From NCBI GenBank assembly GCA_023664325.1, contig JAMPFS010000002.1, positions 62,001-126,000 of the forward strand: DNA of 64,000 bases. The letters are read 5' to 3'. Positions 18,222 to 25,986 of the stretch are shown one piece after another; within the stretch, counting starts at the first letter, position 1, and each line of letters starts with the position of its first letter. The position numbers and the translations under genes are program-made. Under the pieces are notes generated by a model. The model was not told the origin of the DNA. It saw only the letters and a list, made by a program, of their open reading frames with translations, and made no database searches. Source of the DNA: Clostridium sp. (GTDB taxonomy: Bacteria; Bacillota; Clostridia; Lachnospirales; Lachnospiraceae).

Positions 18222-19142
18222 CTATGATTCTTTACTGTGGTTTTGTTTGATTCGATCGGAATCATTTTCTTCCCGGCTCTCTTCTAATACCACAAACAGC
18301 TCCTCTAAAGAGATTTCCATCTGCTCCACAAAGCTTGCTCCGTTTTTCCGAAGTTCCCCTGCAAACTTCTCATCATAATCCTTGACAATCAAGGTATAAA
18401 TGCTGCCGATATTGCTGATTTTTAAAATCTGCGGCATATCATACACCTTCTTTGATGCCCCGCCTTCAAAGACAACATTCAGCCGGGTAAGCTCCCCTTT
18501 CATATCCTCCATCGAAAGCTGGCGTTCCACACTCCCCTCGTGCATCATGGTAACGGAATCACATATGCGCTCTAACCCGTCTAAGTTATGGGAGCTTATC
18601 AAGACACCGATGTTGCGCTCCTCGACCTCCTGAATCAGCAATTCAAAAAACTTTGCCTTTGCCACCGGATCCAGACCGGAGGTCGGTTCATCCAATATCA
18701 GATAGTCCGGCTCTTTGGATACCTCAAGCATAAAAGACAACCGCATTTTCTGCCCCTTTGACAGCTGGGAAATCTTCCTGTCAACCGGAAGCTTAAAAAT
18801 GGCATTATATTCATTAAATTTTGATCGGTTGAACCTCTCATAGAAGCACTCATACATATATACCATTCTGGTAACGCTGTAACCTGCAATATACTCATTA
18901 TAATCTGCCACATACCCTACATGTTCCTTCACCTCCGGATTGTCGTATATGATTTTTCCGTCATAAGTAACCTCACCCTGATCTGCCTTATAAATGCCGA
19001 CAGCGCATTTAATCAAAGTTGTCTTGCCTGCGCTGTTTTCCCCGATTAATCCGTGAATCTCCCCTGGCGTCACAGTAAGGCTTACATCCTTTAAAACCGG
19101 TGTCTTTCCATATCCCTTATAAAGATTTTTAACCTCTAACAT
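18222..19142 (-). CDS. ABC transporter ATP-binding protein (YtrB-like)
   Basis: 306 residues. Walker A GLIGENSAGKTTL, signature LSKGQKMRL (LSKGQ instead of LSGGQ) and Walker B YLILDEPTSGLD are all present; the C-terminal 80 residues are a family-specific extension. It powers the two ABC-2 permeases encoded next. Its first codons overlap the end of the gntR gene by 7 bp. This gene order (gntR-ATPase-permeases) is that of the ytr operon of Bacillus, which responds to cell-wall antibiotics; the same role here is only suggested. Confidence 0.92.
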   Translation of the reverse strand: MLEVKNLYKGYGKTPVLKDVSLTVTPGEIHGLIGENSAGKTTLIKCAVGIYKADQGEVTYDGKIIYDNPEVKEHVGYVADYNEYIAGYSVTRMVYMYECFYERFNRSKFNEYNAIFKLPVDRKISQLSKGQKMRLSFMLEVSKEPDYLILDEPTSGLDPVAKAKFFELLIQEVEERNIGVLISSHNLDGLERICDSVTMMHEGSVERQLSMEDMKGELTRLNVVFEGGASKKVYDMPQILKISNIGSIYTLIVKDYDEKFAGELRKNGASFVEQMEISLEELFVVLEESREENDSDRIKQNHSKES

Positions 19143-19516
19143 ACGCTCATCTCCTCATATATTCCCTTTACTAAGTCCACAATCATTCTTTTGTCATATC
19201 CCATCATCTTAAGCTCCACGATTGCGCTGTTTAACAGCTTCCTGACATTCAGCAGGCGTTTTCCATCCTCTTCCAGCTTGATTTCTCCCGCAATAAAGGT
19301 TCCCTTTCCCCGGATCGTTTCAATAATCTCCTGCCGCTCTAACTCCTGATATGCCTTTGCCACTGTACCGGGAGTAATCTTTAACTCCAATGCCAGTTTC
19401 CTGACAGAAGGAATTATATCCCCAGGCTTTAGGTAGCCTTTCATCACATTAAACTTCATCTGTTCCACGATCTGTTCATAAATTGGCGTGTTACTCTTTA
19501 AGTCCAGCAATATCAT
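19136..19516 (-). CDS. GntR-family repressor, YtrA subfamily
   Basis: 126 residues. An N-terminal winged helix-turn-helix (about 10-75) contains KPGDIIPSVRKLALELKITPGTVAKAYQEL broken here for length: the core is SVRKLALELKITPGTVAKAY. The short C-terminal helical tail without an effector domain is the YtrA subfamily mark. It is the first gene of the ABC-2 operon and very likely controls its own promoter, where a perfect inverted repeat overlaps the -10. ATG is preceded by GGAGGAGCAAC. Confidence 0.94.
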   Translation of the reverse strand: MILLDLKSNTPIYEQIVEQMKFNVMKGYLKPGDIIPSVRKLALELKITPGTVAKAYQELERQEIIETIRGKGTFIAGEIKLEEDGKRLLNVRKLLNSAIVELKMMGYDKRMIVDLVKGIYEEMSVC

Positions 19517-19541
19517 GTTGCTCCTCCTTTCCTGTAAACAC

Positions 19542-19600
19542 TGTTATAACTGTACCACTTACTATAATACAGTTATAACACACTGTATCATCCGTGTCAA
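19542..19600 (-). promoter_or_regulatory. Promoter and operator of the gntR/ABC-2 operon
   Basis: On the minus strand: -35 TTGACA (19595-19600), 17-bp spacer, -10 TATAAC (19572-19577). A perfect 13-bp inverted repeat, TGTTATAACTGTA (19542-19554) and TACAGTTATAACA (19568-19580), covers the -10 and the initial transcribed region. This is a textbook position for repression by the GntR protein encoded just downstream. Confidence 0.8.
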
Positions 19601-19629
19601 TACACTTTTCAACTTTATTCACACAAAAA

Positions 19630-19666
19630 GGAGAACGAACGATTTCTCTTCCATCGTTCGTTCTCC
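19630..19666 (-). terminator. Terminator of the aconitase-family gene
   Basis: Perfect 14-bp arms GGAGAACGAACGAT (19630-19643) and its complement (19653-19666) with a 9-nt loop. On the minus strand the stem is followed by TTTTTGTG. It separates the hydratase gene from the gntR promoter. Confidence 0.9.
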
Positions 19667-19693
19667 CCCACATGCGTTTGAACAACCTGTATT

Positions 19694-21976
19694 TTACTGA
19701 CGGTTATAATTAATAAGGCATCCCTTTAAGATAATCTCCCTCTCTGCATCTGTTAAATCTCCGAGGTGGAAGGTAAGTTCTTTCATGCCCTTGTTGACAA
19801 CATAAGCCTTAATATCGTCATTTTTTTCCGCAATTGCCCTGGCAATCTCCGGAACAAAAATATAATCTCCAATCTCAAATTCATAATCTTCCGGCATCAG
19901 GAATGGAAGCATGCCCCAGTTAATCAGATTGGAGCGGTAACGCTTTGTTGCATATTCTTTGGCAACATTTGCCCATCCGCCTAACACCTTCTGGCAGGAT
20001 GCAGCCTGTTCACGGGCAGAACCGTCTCCCGGCTTTACAGCAAAGATTGTGGAACCGACACCGGTGTTTTCCTTACTTACATTCGGGAATGTCTCCTTAA
20101 TCTTGTGCATAATGGTGCGCATCTCCGGATACGCTTCACCCATGCATTTGCCTTCCTCACGCACCTTTTCAACCGCCTGAATCTCCTTTGCGCGCCCAAC
20201 ATACTCCGGATCCTTGCGGGATAGCGTAAACTCGGCAAGACCTAACGGATTGGAGCGGTAAGATGACGTCTCTCCGGAAGGAATCAGCTCATCTGTCGTT
20301 GTTACCGGGTCTTTGATAACAGATGCCATTTTCAGCACTAAATGATCGGTAAGCGCTACCATTACCGGCCAGTCCTTAATATTCGGGCCAAACTTAATCT
20401 CCACGCTCGGATCTGCCTTGCCGACACCGTCATAGATACGGTTCTCATAAATCGTCTTGTCGAAGAAATACTTTGGATTGCTGAAATTCACATCCAAATC
20501 GGTTGCAGCCGTCAGATATCCTTTATTCGCTGCTGTGGCGGCAATCGAACGCGCATCCATCAAAGCTACGGAAGAGATCTGTCCATTCTGCACCTTCGAT
20601 CCTTCACGGTTCGGGAAGTTTCTGGTGGAATGACGAATGGAAAATGCATTATTGGCAGGTGTATCACCGGCGCCAAAGCAAGGCCCGCAAAAAGCAGTCT
20701 TTACGATTGCGCCCGTTGCAATCAAATCTGCCAGCCTGCCATTCTTCGCAAGCTCCATATAGATTGGAGTAGATGCAGGATATACACTAAGCGTAAATTC
20801 ATCTGCCCCGATGCTTGCGCCCTTCAAAATATCAGCCGCTGCACAGATATTCTCAAATCCTCCACCGGCGCATCCGGCAATAATACCCTGATCTACATAT
20901 AATTTTCCATTTTTCACCTTATCCTTCAATGTAAAATCAACCTTACCGTCTAAGCTTACCAGCGCCCTCTTTTCACAATCCTCCAAAATATCCATAAGGT
21001 TTGCGTTCAACTCCTCAATCGTATAGGTGTTGCTTGGATGGAACGGCATGGCAATCATAGGCTTAATCTTAGAAAGGTCAACATACACGATGCCATCATA
21101 GTATGCAACCGAACCCGGGTTTAACTCCTGATACTTATCGCCTCTTCCATGAATCTCATAGAAGTCCTTCACCTTTCCATCTGTTTTCCAGATGGAGGAA
21201 AGGCAGGTTGTCTCTGTCGTCATAACATCAATGCCGATACGGTAATCCGCGCTTAAGTTATCGACGCCCGGACCCACGAACTCCATTACCTTGTTCTTGA
21301 CATACCCGTTGGCAAAAACTGCGCCGATAATGGCAAGCGCCACATCCTGAGGCCCTACGCCATCCTCCGGTTTGCCATCCAGATAAATACCAACCACACC
21401 CGGCATCTTTACGTCATATGTCTGGCAAAGAAGCTGTTTTACCAGCTCGCCTCCACCTTCTCCAACTGCCATCGTGCCGAGCGCGCCATAACGCGTGTGG
21501 GAATCCGAACCTAAAATCATGGCGCCACACTCAGCAAGCATTTCCCTTGCGTACTGATGGATAACTGCCTGATGAGGCGGAACATATACTCCGCCATACT
21601 TCTTCGCACAGGAAAGACCAAACATGTGGTCATCCTCATTAATGGTTCCTCCTACCGCACAGAGAGAATTATGACAATTTGTCAGTACATACGGAATAGG
21701 GAATTTCGTAAGTCCCGATGCCCTTGCCGTCTGGATAATACCAACAAAAGTGATATCATGGGATGTCAGCTTATCAAATTTTATCTGTAATTTATCCATA
21801 TTTTCGGATGTATTATGTGCTTTTAAAATGCTATATGCAATGGTATTCTTTGCTGCCTCTTCCTTTGAAACAACACTTCCTGCCTTACTTTTTAATTCTG
21901 CCTCCCAGTCGGCGCCATCCGGAATCAGATCCGTTCCATTTACCAGATATGCACCGCCTTCATATAACTTAACCAT
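19694..21976 (-). CDS. Aconitase-family hydratase (probable aconitate hydratase)
   Basis: 760 residues. The large domain has LGSDSHTRYGALGTMAVGEGGG (key part GSDSHT), the cluster-binding segments IIAGCAGGG and FCGPCFGAGD, and the small domain signature STRNFPNREGS. These fit the aconitase/isopropylmalate isomerase superfamily with a [4Fe-4S] cluster. It probably interconverts citrate and isocitrate ahead of the isocitrate dehydrogenase also encoded here, but homologues of this clostridial type are often labelled only 'hydratase', so substrate is not certain. ATG follows AAGGAGGATATTTAT. It is a single-gene unit with its own promoter and terminator. Confidence 0.85.
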   Translation of the reverse strand: MVKLYEGGAYLVNGTDLIPDGADWEAELKSKAGSVVSKEEAAKNTIAYSILKAHNTSENMDKLQIKFDKLTSHDITFVGIIQTARASGLTKFPIPYVLTNCHNSLCAVGGTINEDDHMFGLSCAKKYGGVYVPPHQAVIHQYAREMLAECGAMILGSDSHTRYGALGTMAVGEGGGELVKQLLCQTYDVKMPGVVGIYLDGKPEDGVGPQDVALAIIGAVFANGYVKNKVMEFVGPGVDNLSADYRIGIDVMTTETTCLSSIWKTDGKVKDFYEIHGRGDKYQELNPGSVAYYDGIVYVDLSKIKPMIAMPFHPSNTYTIEELNANLMDILEDCEKRALVSLDGKVDFTLKDKVKNGKLYVDQGIIAGCAGGGFENICAAADILKGASIGADEFTLSVYPASTPIYMELAKNGRLADLIATGAIVKTAFCGPCFGAGDTPANNAFSIRHSTRNFPNREGSKVQNGQISSVALMDARSIAATAANKGYLTAATDLDVNFSNPKYFFDKTIYENRIYDGVGKADPSVEIKFGPNIKDWPVMVALTDHLVLKMASVIKDPVTTTDELIPSGETSSYRSNPLGLAEFTLSRKDPEYVGRAKEIQAVEKVREEGKCMGEAYPEMRTIMHKIKETFPNVSKENTGVGSTIFAVKPGDGSAREQAASCQKVLGGWANVAKEYATKRYRSNLINWGMLPFLMPEDYEFEIGDYIFVPEIARAIAEKNDDIKAYVVNKGMKELTFHLGDLTDAEREIILKGCLINYNRQ

Positions 21977-22075
21977 ATAAATATCCTCCTTGTGTTATCT
22001 TCTACCTTGTGGTAACGCTTCCTTCATTCCTGCATGACAAAAAAATGATTTGAAAGCAAACCTCAGCCGAGCAAT

Positions 22076-22104
22076 ATTGTAGCATAACAATGCCCACTTT
22101 TCAA
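22076..22104 (-). promoter_or_regulatory. Promoter of the aconitase-family gene
   Basis: Minus strand: -35 TTGAAA (22099-22104), 17-bp spacer, -10 TACAAT (22076-22081). The leader to the start codon is about 95 nt and has no riboswitch I recognise. Confidence 0.65.
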
Positions 22105-22129
22105 ACAATTTACAGACATTCTTAAAAAG

Positions 22130-22342
22130 TTATAGATATTTTACGGTTTGCAGAAGAACCCAGTCTAATACCTCGTCCGGCGATAAATCTAAATAGACAC
22201 ATAATTCAAAAAATTCACCGGCAGTCAGTTCCATTTCCTGCTCCTTCAGTCTCTCTAAATCAATCCCGGTATCCTCTTTCACCTTGTTTTCTGATATATT
22301 ACATTCTTCTATATGCCTTAGTATATATTTCTCTGCGTACAT
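22130..22342 (-). CDS. Small helix-turn-helix-like protein, 70 residues
   Basis: Starts at ATG with AAGAGGT 5 nt upstream. The sequence is acidic and helical, without a membrane segment. The order of helices (ISENKVKEDTGIDLERLKEQE, key part NKVKEDTGIDLERL, then LTAGEFFELCVYLDLSPDEVL) resembles a short Xre/Cro fold. It is divergent from the next Xre-type gene, 182 bp away. The call as DNA-binding is tentative; it could equally be an adaptor-like domain. Coding status is supported by RBS and composition. Confidence 0.6.
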   Translation of the reverse strand: MYAEKYILRHIEECNISENKVKEDTGIDLERLKEQEMELTAGEFFELCVYLDLSPDEVLDWVLLQTVKYL

Positions 22343-22453
22343 TTTTACCTCTTATTTTTCTTCTATTTTAGATGGATTTTATTTCTATTTTTATCATTAT
22401 ATTCCATCTACAATAGAATATCAATTAATTTTTTACATCATGCATAGAATTAG

Positions 22454-22482
22454 TTGACAGAAAAAAACACTTTCGATAAGAT
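22454..22482 (+). promoter_or_regulatory. Promoter of the small Xre-type regulator
   Basis: TTGACA (22454-22459), 17-bp spacer, -10 TAAGAT (22477-22482). The start codon is at 22525. Confidence 0.6.
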
Positions 22483-22524
22483 ATATATGATGTTGCACTA
22501 ATGATTATAGAAATGGAGATTATT

Positions 22525-22869
22525 ATGAAACACTTGAATCTTGGTCAATCCCTTCGTGATTATCGAAAAGCCAATCATTATACCGTCCAGCAGGTCGTGG
22601 ATATTATGCGCTCGGAATACGGCATTGAGATTTCTCCAAAAACATTATACGGTTGGGAAAACGGACAGAACCAGCCCTCCGCTGATAATCTTCTGATTCT
22701 TTGCAAAATATACAATATTACAAATATTTTAGAGGCGCTTGGATACGAGGGTTCTAAGGAACACTCACCTCTTATTCTGTCCGAAGAAGAACGGGATATC
22801 ATAATCAAATACCGTTCCCGCAAATACTGTAACTCTGCTATCCGAAAATTGTTGGACATACCGGACTGA
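22525..22869 (+). CDS. Xre-family transcriptional regulator
   Basis: 114 residues. The N-terminal helix-turn-helix is clear: LGQSLRDYRKANHYTVQQV, then ISPKTLYGWENGQNQPSADN and LLILCKIYNI, the classic HTH_3 layout over residues 5-65. The C-terminal 50 residues (EEERDIIIKYRSRK region) are short and helical. The ATG at 22525 is chosen because GGAG lies 7 nt before it; an upstream ATG at 22501 has no RBS. It is a lone plus-strand gene closed by a bidirectional terminator. Targets are unknown. Confidence 0.88.
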   Translation: MKHLNLGQSLRDYRKANHYTVQQVVDIMRSEYGIEISPKTLYGWENGQNQPSADNLLILCKIYNITNILEALGYEGSKEHSPLILSEEERDIIIKYRSRKYCNSAIRKLLDIPD

Positions 22870-22919
22870 CAGATCACATGACGATTTCAAATCTATGGCT
22901 TTTGCCAGGCATCACAAAA

Positions 22920-22957
22920 AGACCTTTTGCGTACACATATCGGTACGCAAAAGGTCT
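22920..22957. terminator. Bidirectional terminator
   Basis: Arms AGACCTTTTGCGTAC (22920-22934) and GTACGCAAAAGGTCT (22943-22957), a perfect 15-bp stem with an 8-nt loop. The plus side continues CTCTTTT and the minus side TTTTTGTG, so it ends both the Xre gene and the convergent aminopeptidase gene. Confidence 0.92.
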
Positions 22958-22984
22958 CTTTTAACATCCGCAAGTCAAATCCTC

Positions 22985-25102
22985 CTATTCGGTTCCATCC
23001 TGAAACGGCTCATTTAACATCTCGCAGCCATCGAGTACAAAACGCCCATTTTCAATAATTTTAATCTCGCTGCCATCCGCATGCACACTGACAATCTCTG
23101 CAATTTCATCATAGGGGATTGTGATGTCCGTATGGCAGTTAAAGTAAGCCTCCGCTTCATCCCGGCTGCGGAGCAGCGAACACTCATTATCCTTCGCTAC
23201 GATTTCTTTCCCGTCCGGGTTATACAGCCTGTTGTCCTCACTATGACTGTAACAGGTATCCCCTACCGCAAAATGCGGCCCCATTTTCTCCACAATGAGA
23301 ATCGGCAGCTGATAGACGATATCGTATGCATTCGCCATCACATATGCGGTTGTGTTCGTGCCAATTGCAAACTCGCCAATTGGCAGGGTTTCACGGTTAA
23401 ACAGCACATTTTCCTTAATGTATGCCTTATTTTCTTCCTCTGTCTCAAAATTGTTACAAGTGTATTCCGTTATCTTTCCATCCTTGAAGGTCAACATAAT
23501 ATTTTTGTATTTTAAGCCATTCAGATATACCTCGGATACATTCAGCACACCGTGGGTACCCGTAAGCTTTGGGGATGTAAAAACTTCCCCAACCGGAATG
23601 TTCACATCCGCAGTGCAATTTTCAAAATTGGTTTCCCTGTCCGGGTGTTCTAAGTCATGCATCATAACGGTCATGTCCGTCTGATTGTCTCCGCTTCCCA
23701 ACACCCGCACAGACACTGCCTGATCCAGCTCATTGATAATGACCTGCTGTACTTTCTTGTACGCTTCGTTATCAAGCGTATTTACCTCGACAATCCGCTC
23801 AAAAATTTCCCGGAAACGTGTGCCAATATCCGGCAGGGGATATGCAATAATGGTATAGCTGTAATCCTCCTGTGGGATATATTCATTGACAATTTTGGCG
23901 CTTTCAGAAGCGGCGTGCACCAAAAGCTTTTGCTGCTGTTCGGTGGGGCTTAGCGCTTCCTTATGATTCACCGGCTCAAACTCTTTTTCTCCAAACACCT
24001 CAATCACAGCCGGGCCCGCATACGTTTTTGCCAGTTCCTTACGCTGCTCATAAGCATTCCTTAAAACAGCCGTCTTCCGCTCCACAAATGCATTATCCAT
24101 ATAAAGGCTGTCATCCCCTTTGTGGTCATACTCATATTGTCTGTTGGCGGAAGTTCCAAAATAACCCGGCTTTAAGGTCTGCCTGCGGTTCACCCTTGCA
24201 ATCGGCGCCCTGTAAATAACAGGGGCAAGACCCATTTTTTCAAACTGCAAAACAGCAGCGCGCACCATCCGCTCCATGCCAATTGCATAACGGATATTCA
24301 CTGTTTTCTTTTTGGAAAGGTCAATCCCCGCAATCCGAAAACCCTCCTCAAATCCATGCGTATATGTGTATGCCATAGCATCTATACGCTCCTGCTCTAA
24401 GGAATTTAAAAACTCTGCCATCCGGATTTCATTTTCCGTGATATATTCACCATAGGAAAACAGATAACGCAAATCGTTCAAATCACTGTTCATAATAATA
24501 TCCGTTGCAAAGGAAAGTTCCGGATCTAAGAGTTCCCGCACCCGGTAATCAATCGTCTTGTCCGCATAATCACTCACAAAATAATATAATACTTCCCGAA
24601 GTTCCCGAACCGATGGCGTGGAATCCTCAAACAGACAAAGGACTTCCACAAAAAGCTCTGCATGTATGGTAAGGTCAAACAGTCTCTGTTCCACTGCATA
24701 GATGATGCAGCTTCTAAGCTCCGTATACAAAAAACACAACAGCGGCCCATACTCTTCCCCCAATTTCTTTGTGGCATAGACCGGGTTTGCATAACTTTCC
24801 GCATACCCTGCATGCCCATCTGTCTCAGGCAGAATATCCTCATACAGCGCATAGTTATATGCCTGCATTTCCTGAAAGGAGTCCTCCTTCAAATCCGCCG
24901 ACTCTGCATGCTCCTTTACCGTGTTCATCAACTGCATAAAAACAGCCACACGCAAAAAGTAATCCGCATAAGGCTTTCCAATTGCAGCAAGCTCCCTGTC
25001 GGCATCCTCACTCAGTAAAAAGCTGTTAATCCGCTCCATAGCAAGACCAAAGCGCTCCGCCATATTCTCATTTTCTTCCCGAAATAATTCGCCATACTTC
25101 AC
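22985..25102 (-). CDS. M29-family metallo-aminopeptidase with long N-terminal domain
   Basis: 705 residues, about 300 more than a standard M29 aminopeptidase. The C-terminal 400 residues carry the family motifs: VGEVFTSPKLTGTHG (metal-binding Glu), GEFAIGTNTTAY and HFAVGDTCYSHSED (likely metal ligands His and Asp). The helical N-terminal 300 residues have no motif I know. It is a cytoplasmic exopeptidase releasing N-terminal residues from peptides. The start is GTG at 25102 with GAGGG 6 nt upstream. It follows the small membrane protein gene by 28 bp and so may be the last gene of a VanZ-led unit. Confidence 0.88.
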   Translation of the reverse strand: MKYGELFREENENMAERFGLAMERINSFLLSEDADRELAAIGKPYADYFLRVAVFMQLMNTVKEHAESADLKEDSFQEMQAYNYALYEDILPETDGHAGYAESYANPVYATKKLGEEYGPLLCFLYTELRSCIIYAVEQRLFDLTIHAELFVEVLCLFEDSTPSVRELREVLYYFVSDYADKTIDYRVRELLDPELSFATDIIMNSDLNDLRYLFSYGEYITENEIRMAEFLNSLEQERIDAMAYTYTHGFEEGFRIAGIDLSKKKTVNIRYAIGMERMVRAAVLQFEKMGLAPVIYRAPIARVNRRQTLKPGYFGTSANRQYEYDHKGDDSLYMDNAFVERKTAVLRNAYEQRKELAKTYAGPAVIEVFGEKEFEPVNHKEALSPTEQQQKLLVHAASESAKIVNEYIPQEDYSYTIIAYPLPDIGTRFREIFERIVEVNTLDNEAYKKVQQVIINELDQAVSVRVLGSGDNQTDMTVMMHDLEHPDRETNFENCTADVNIPVGEVFTSPKLTGTHGVLNVSEVYLNGLKYKNIMLTFKDGKITEYTCNNFETEEENKAYIKENVLFNRETLPIGEFAIGTNTTAYVMANAYDIVYQLPILIVEKMGPHFAVGDTCYSHSEDNRLYNPDGKEIVAKDNECSLLRSRDEAEAYFNCHTDITIPYDEIAEIVSVHADGSEIKIIENGRFVLDGCEMLNEPFQDGTE

Positions 25103-25130
25103 ATGCTTCCCTCTTTTCCTATCATCCTTT

Positions 25131-25445
25131 TTACTTCACCCATCCCCACACATACAAAAATACTGTAACCAACAGCAGCACAGCATTCAAAATCATGGCA
25201 ATCCGCTTCATCAAAAGCCCTCCATCCACAGACTTCCACGCACATACAGAGAAGATAATTCCAATGAGTGACAAAATAAAGCTCGCAATTCCCAATAGTC
25301 CCACCGCTACCGGTCCATATCCATCATAGAAATAGGAGGTTGCAACCGCGCCTAACATGCACACGGCTGAAACTCCACCCAGCACACAGGCAATGACAGC
25401 ATCCACACTATAATTTTTAACCTTATACGCGCTTTCCTTCATCAT
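25131..25445 (-). CDS. Small four-helix membrane protein (DUF6142-like)
   Basis: 104 residues with three or four hydrophobic helices (about 15-37, 45-67, 84-102). It resembles a DUF6142-type family as I remember it, but I cannot confirm that. It overlaps the end of the VanZ gene by 23 bp, and GGAGG lies about 11 nt before its first ATG (a second ATG follows at once). Function unknown. Confidence 0.65.
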   Translation of the reverse strand: MMKESAYKVKNYSVDAVIACVLGGVSAVCMLGAVATSYFYDGYGPVAVGLLGIASFILSLIGIIFSVCAWKSVDGGLLMKRIAMILNAVLLLVTVFLYVWGWVK

Positions 25446-25899
25446 ATTTTTCTTTCCTCCGATTAATCAGCAGTAAGACATAATACACCCAAAAACCTAT
25501 GAGACCGCCCAATGTGTTCAAAATCAGGTCATCCACATCAAATACACCCACTTTTGCCACCAACTGTAAAAGCTCCACCGAAAGGCTGAACAAAAATGTG
25601 TATCCCATTGCCTGATACCAACGCATTTTCCGGTCTACCACCCATCGGATCAATGCGCCAAACGGCATAAATGCCACCACGTTTCCAAGCAGATTGAGTA
25701 CAACACTCATAAAATCAATATATTCCCGATAACGGATAAACCGCATAATTTCCTGAAACGGAATCAGGCTATAACGATAATCACTATAACCTTCTCCTCT
25801 TCCAAACCCATCGCTTAACAGCAGGAAATACACCAAAAAAGCCATATATAGCACAAAGCATACTCTGCTGATTGCACGGATAATTTTTCTCTTTTTCAT
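25423..25899 (-). CDS. VanZ-family membrane protein
   Basis: 158 residues with four or five membrane helices. Recognisable VanZ features are NLLGNVVAFMPFGALI (about 69-84), FSLSVELLQL and DVDDLILNTLGGLIGF near the end, the latter with the conserved Asp pair. VanZ proteins confer low-level teicoplanin tolerance in enterococci; most chromosomal members have no defined role. It starts the unit that includes the small membrane protein and probably the M29 peptidase. Confidence 0.9.
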   Translation of the reverse strand: MKKRKIIRAISRVCFVLYMAFLVYFLLLSDGFGRGEGYSDYRYSLIPFQEIMRFIRYREYIDFMSVVLNLLGNVVAFMPFGALIRWVVDRKMRWYQAMGYTFLFSLSVELLQLVAKVGVFDVDDLILNTLGGLIGFWVYYVLLLINRRKEKYDEGKRV

Positions 25900-25986
25900 A
25901 GTCTTGCCCTGTTTCTTTCGAAATCATACTTAATAAATGATATTCTATCACACATTTCAAAATGAAAAAAGTCCATGATAAAATTT

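Noticed and set aside
21977..22075. Regulatory RNA in the aconitase leader
   Set aside because: The 95-nt leader shows no conserved hairpin that I can support from one sequence.
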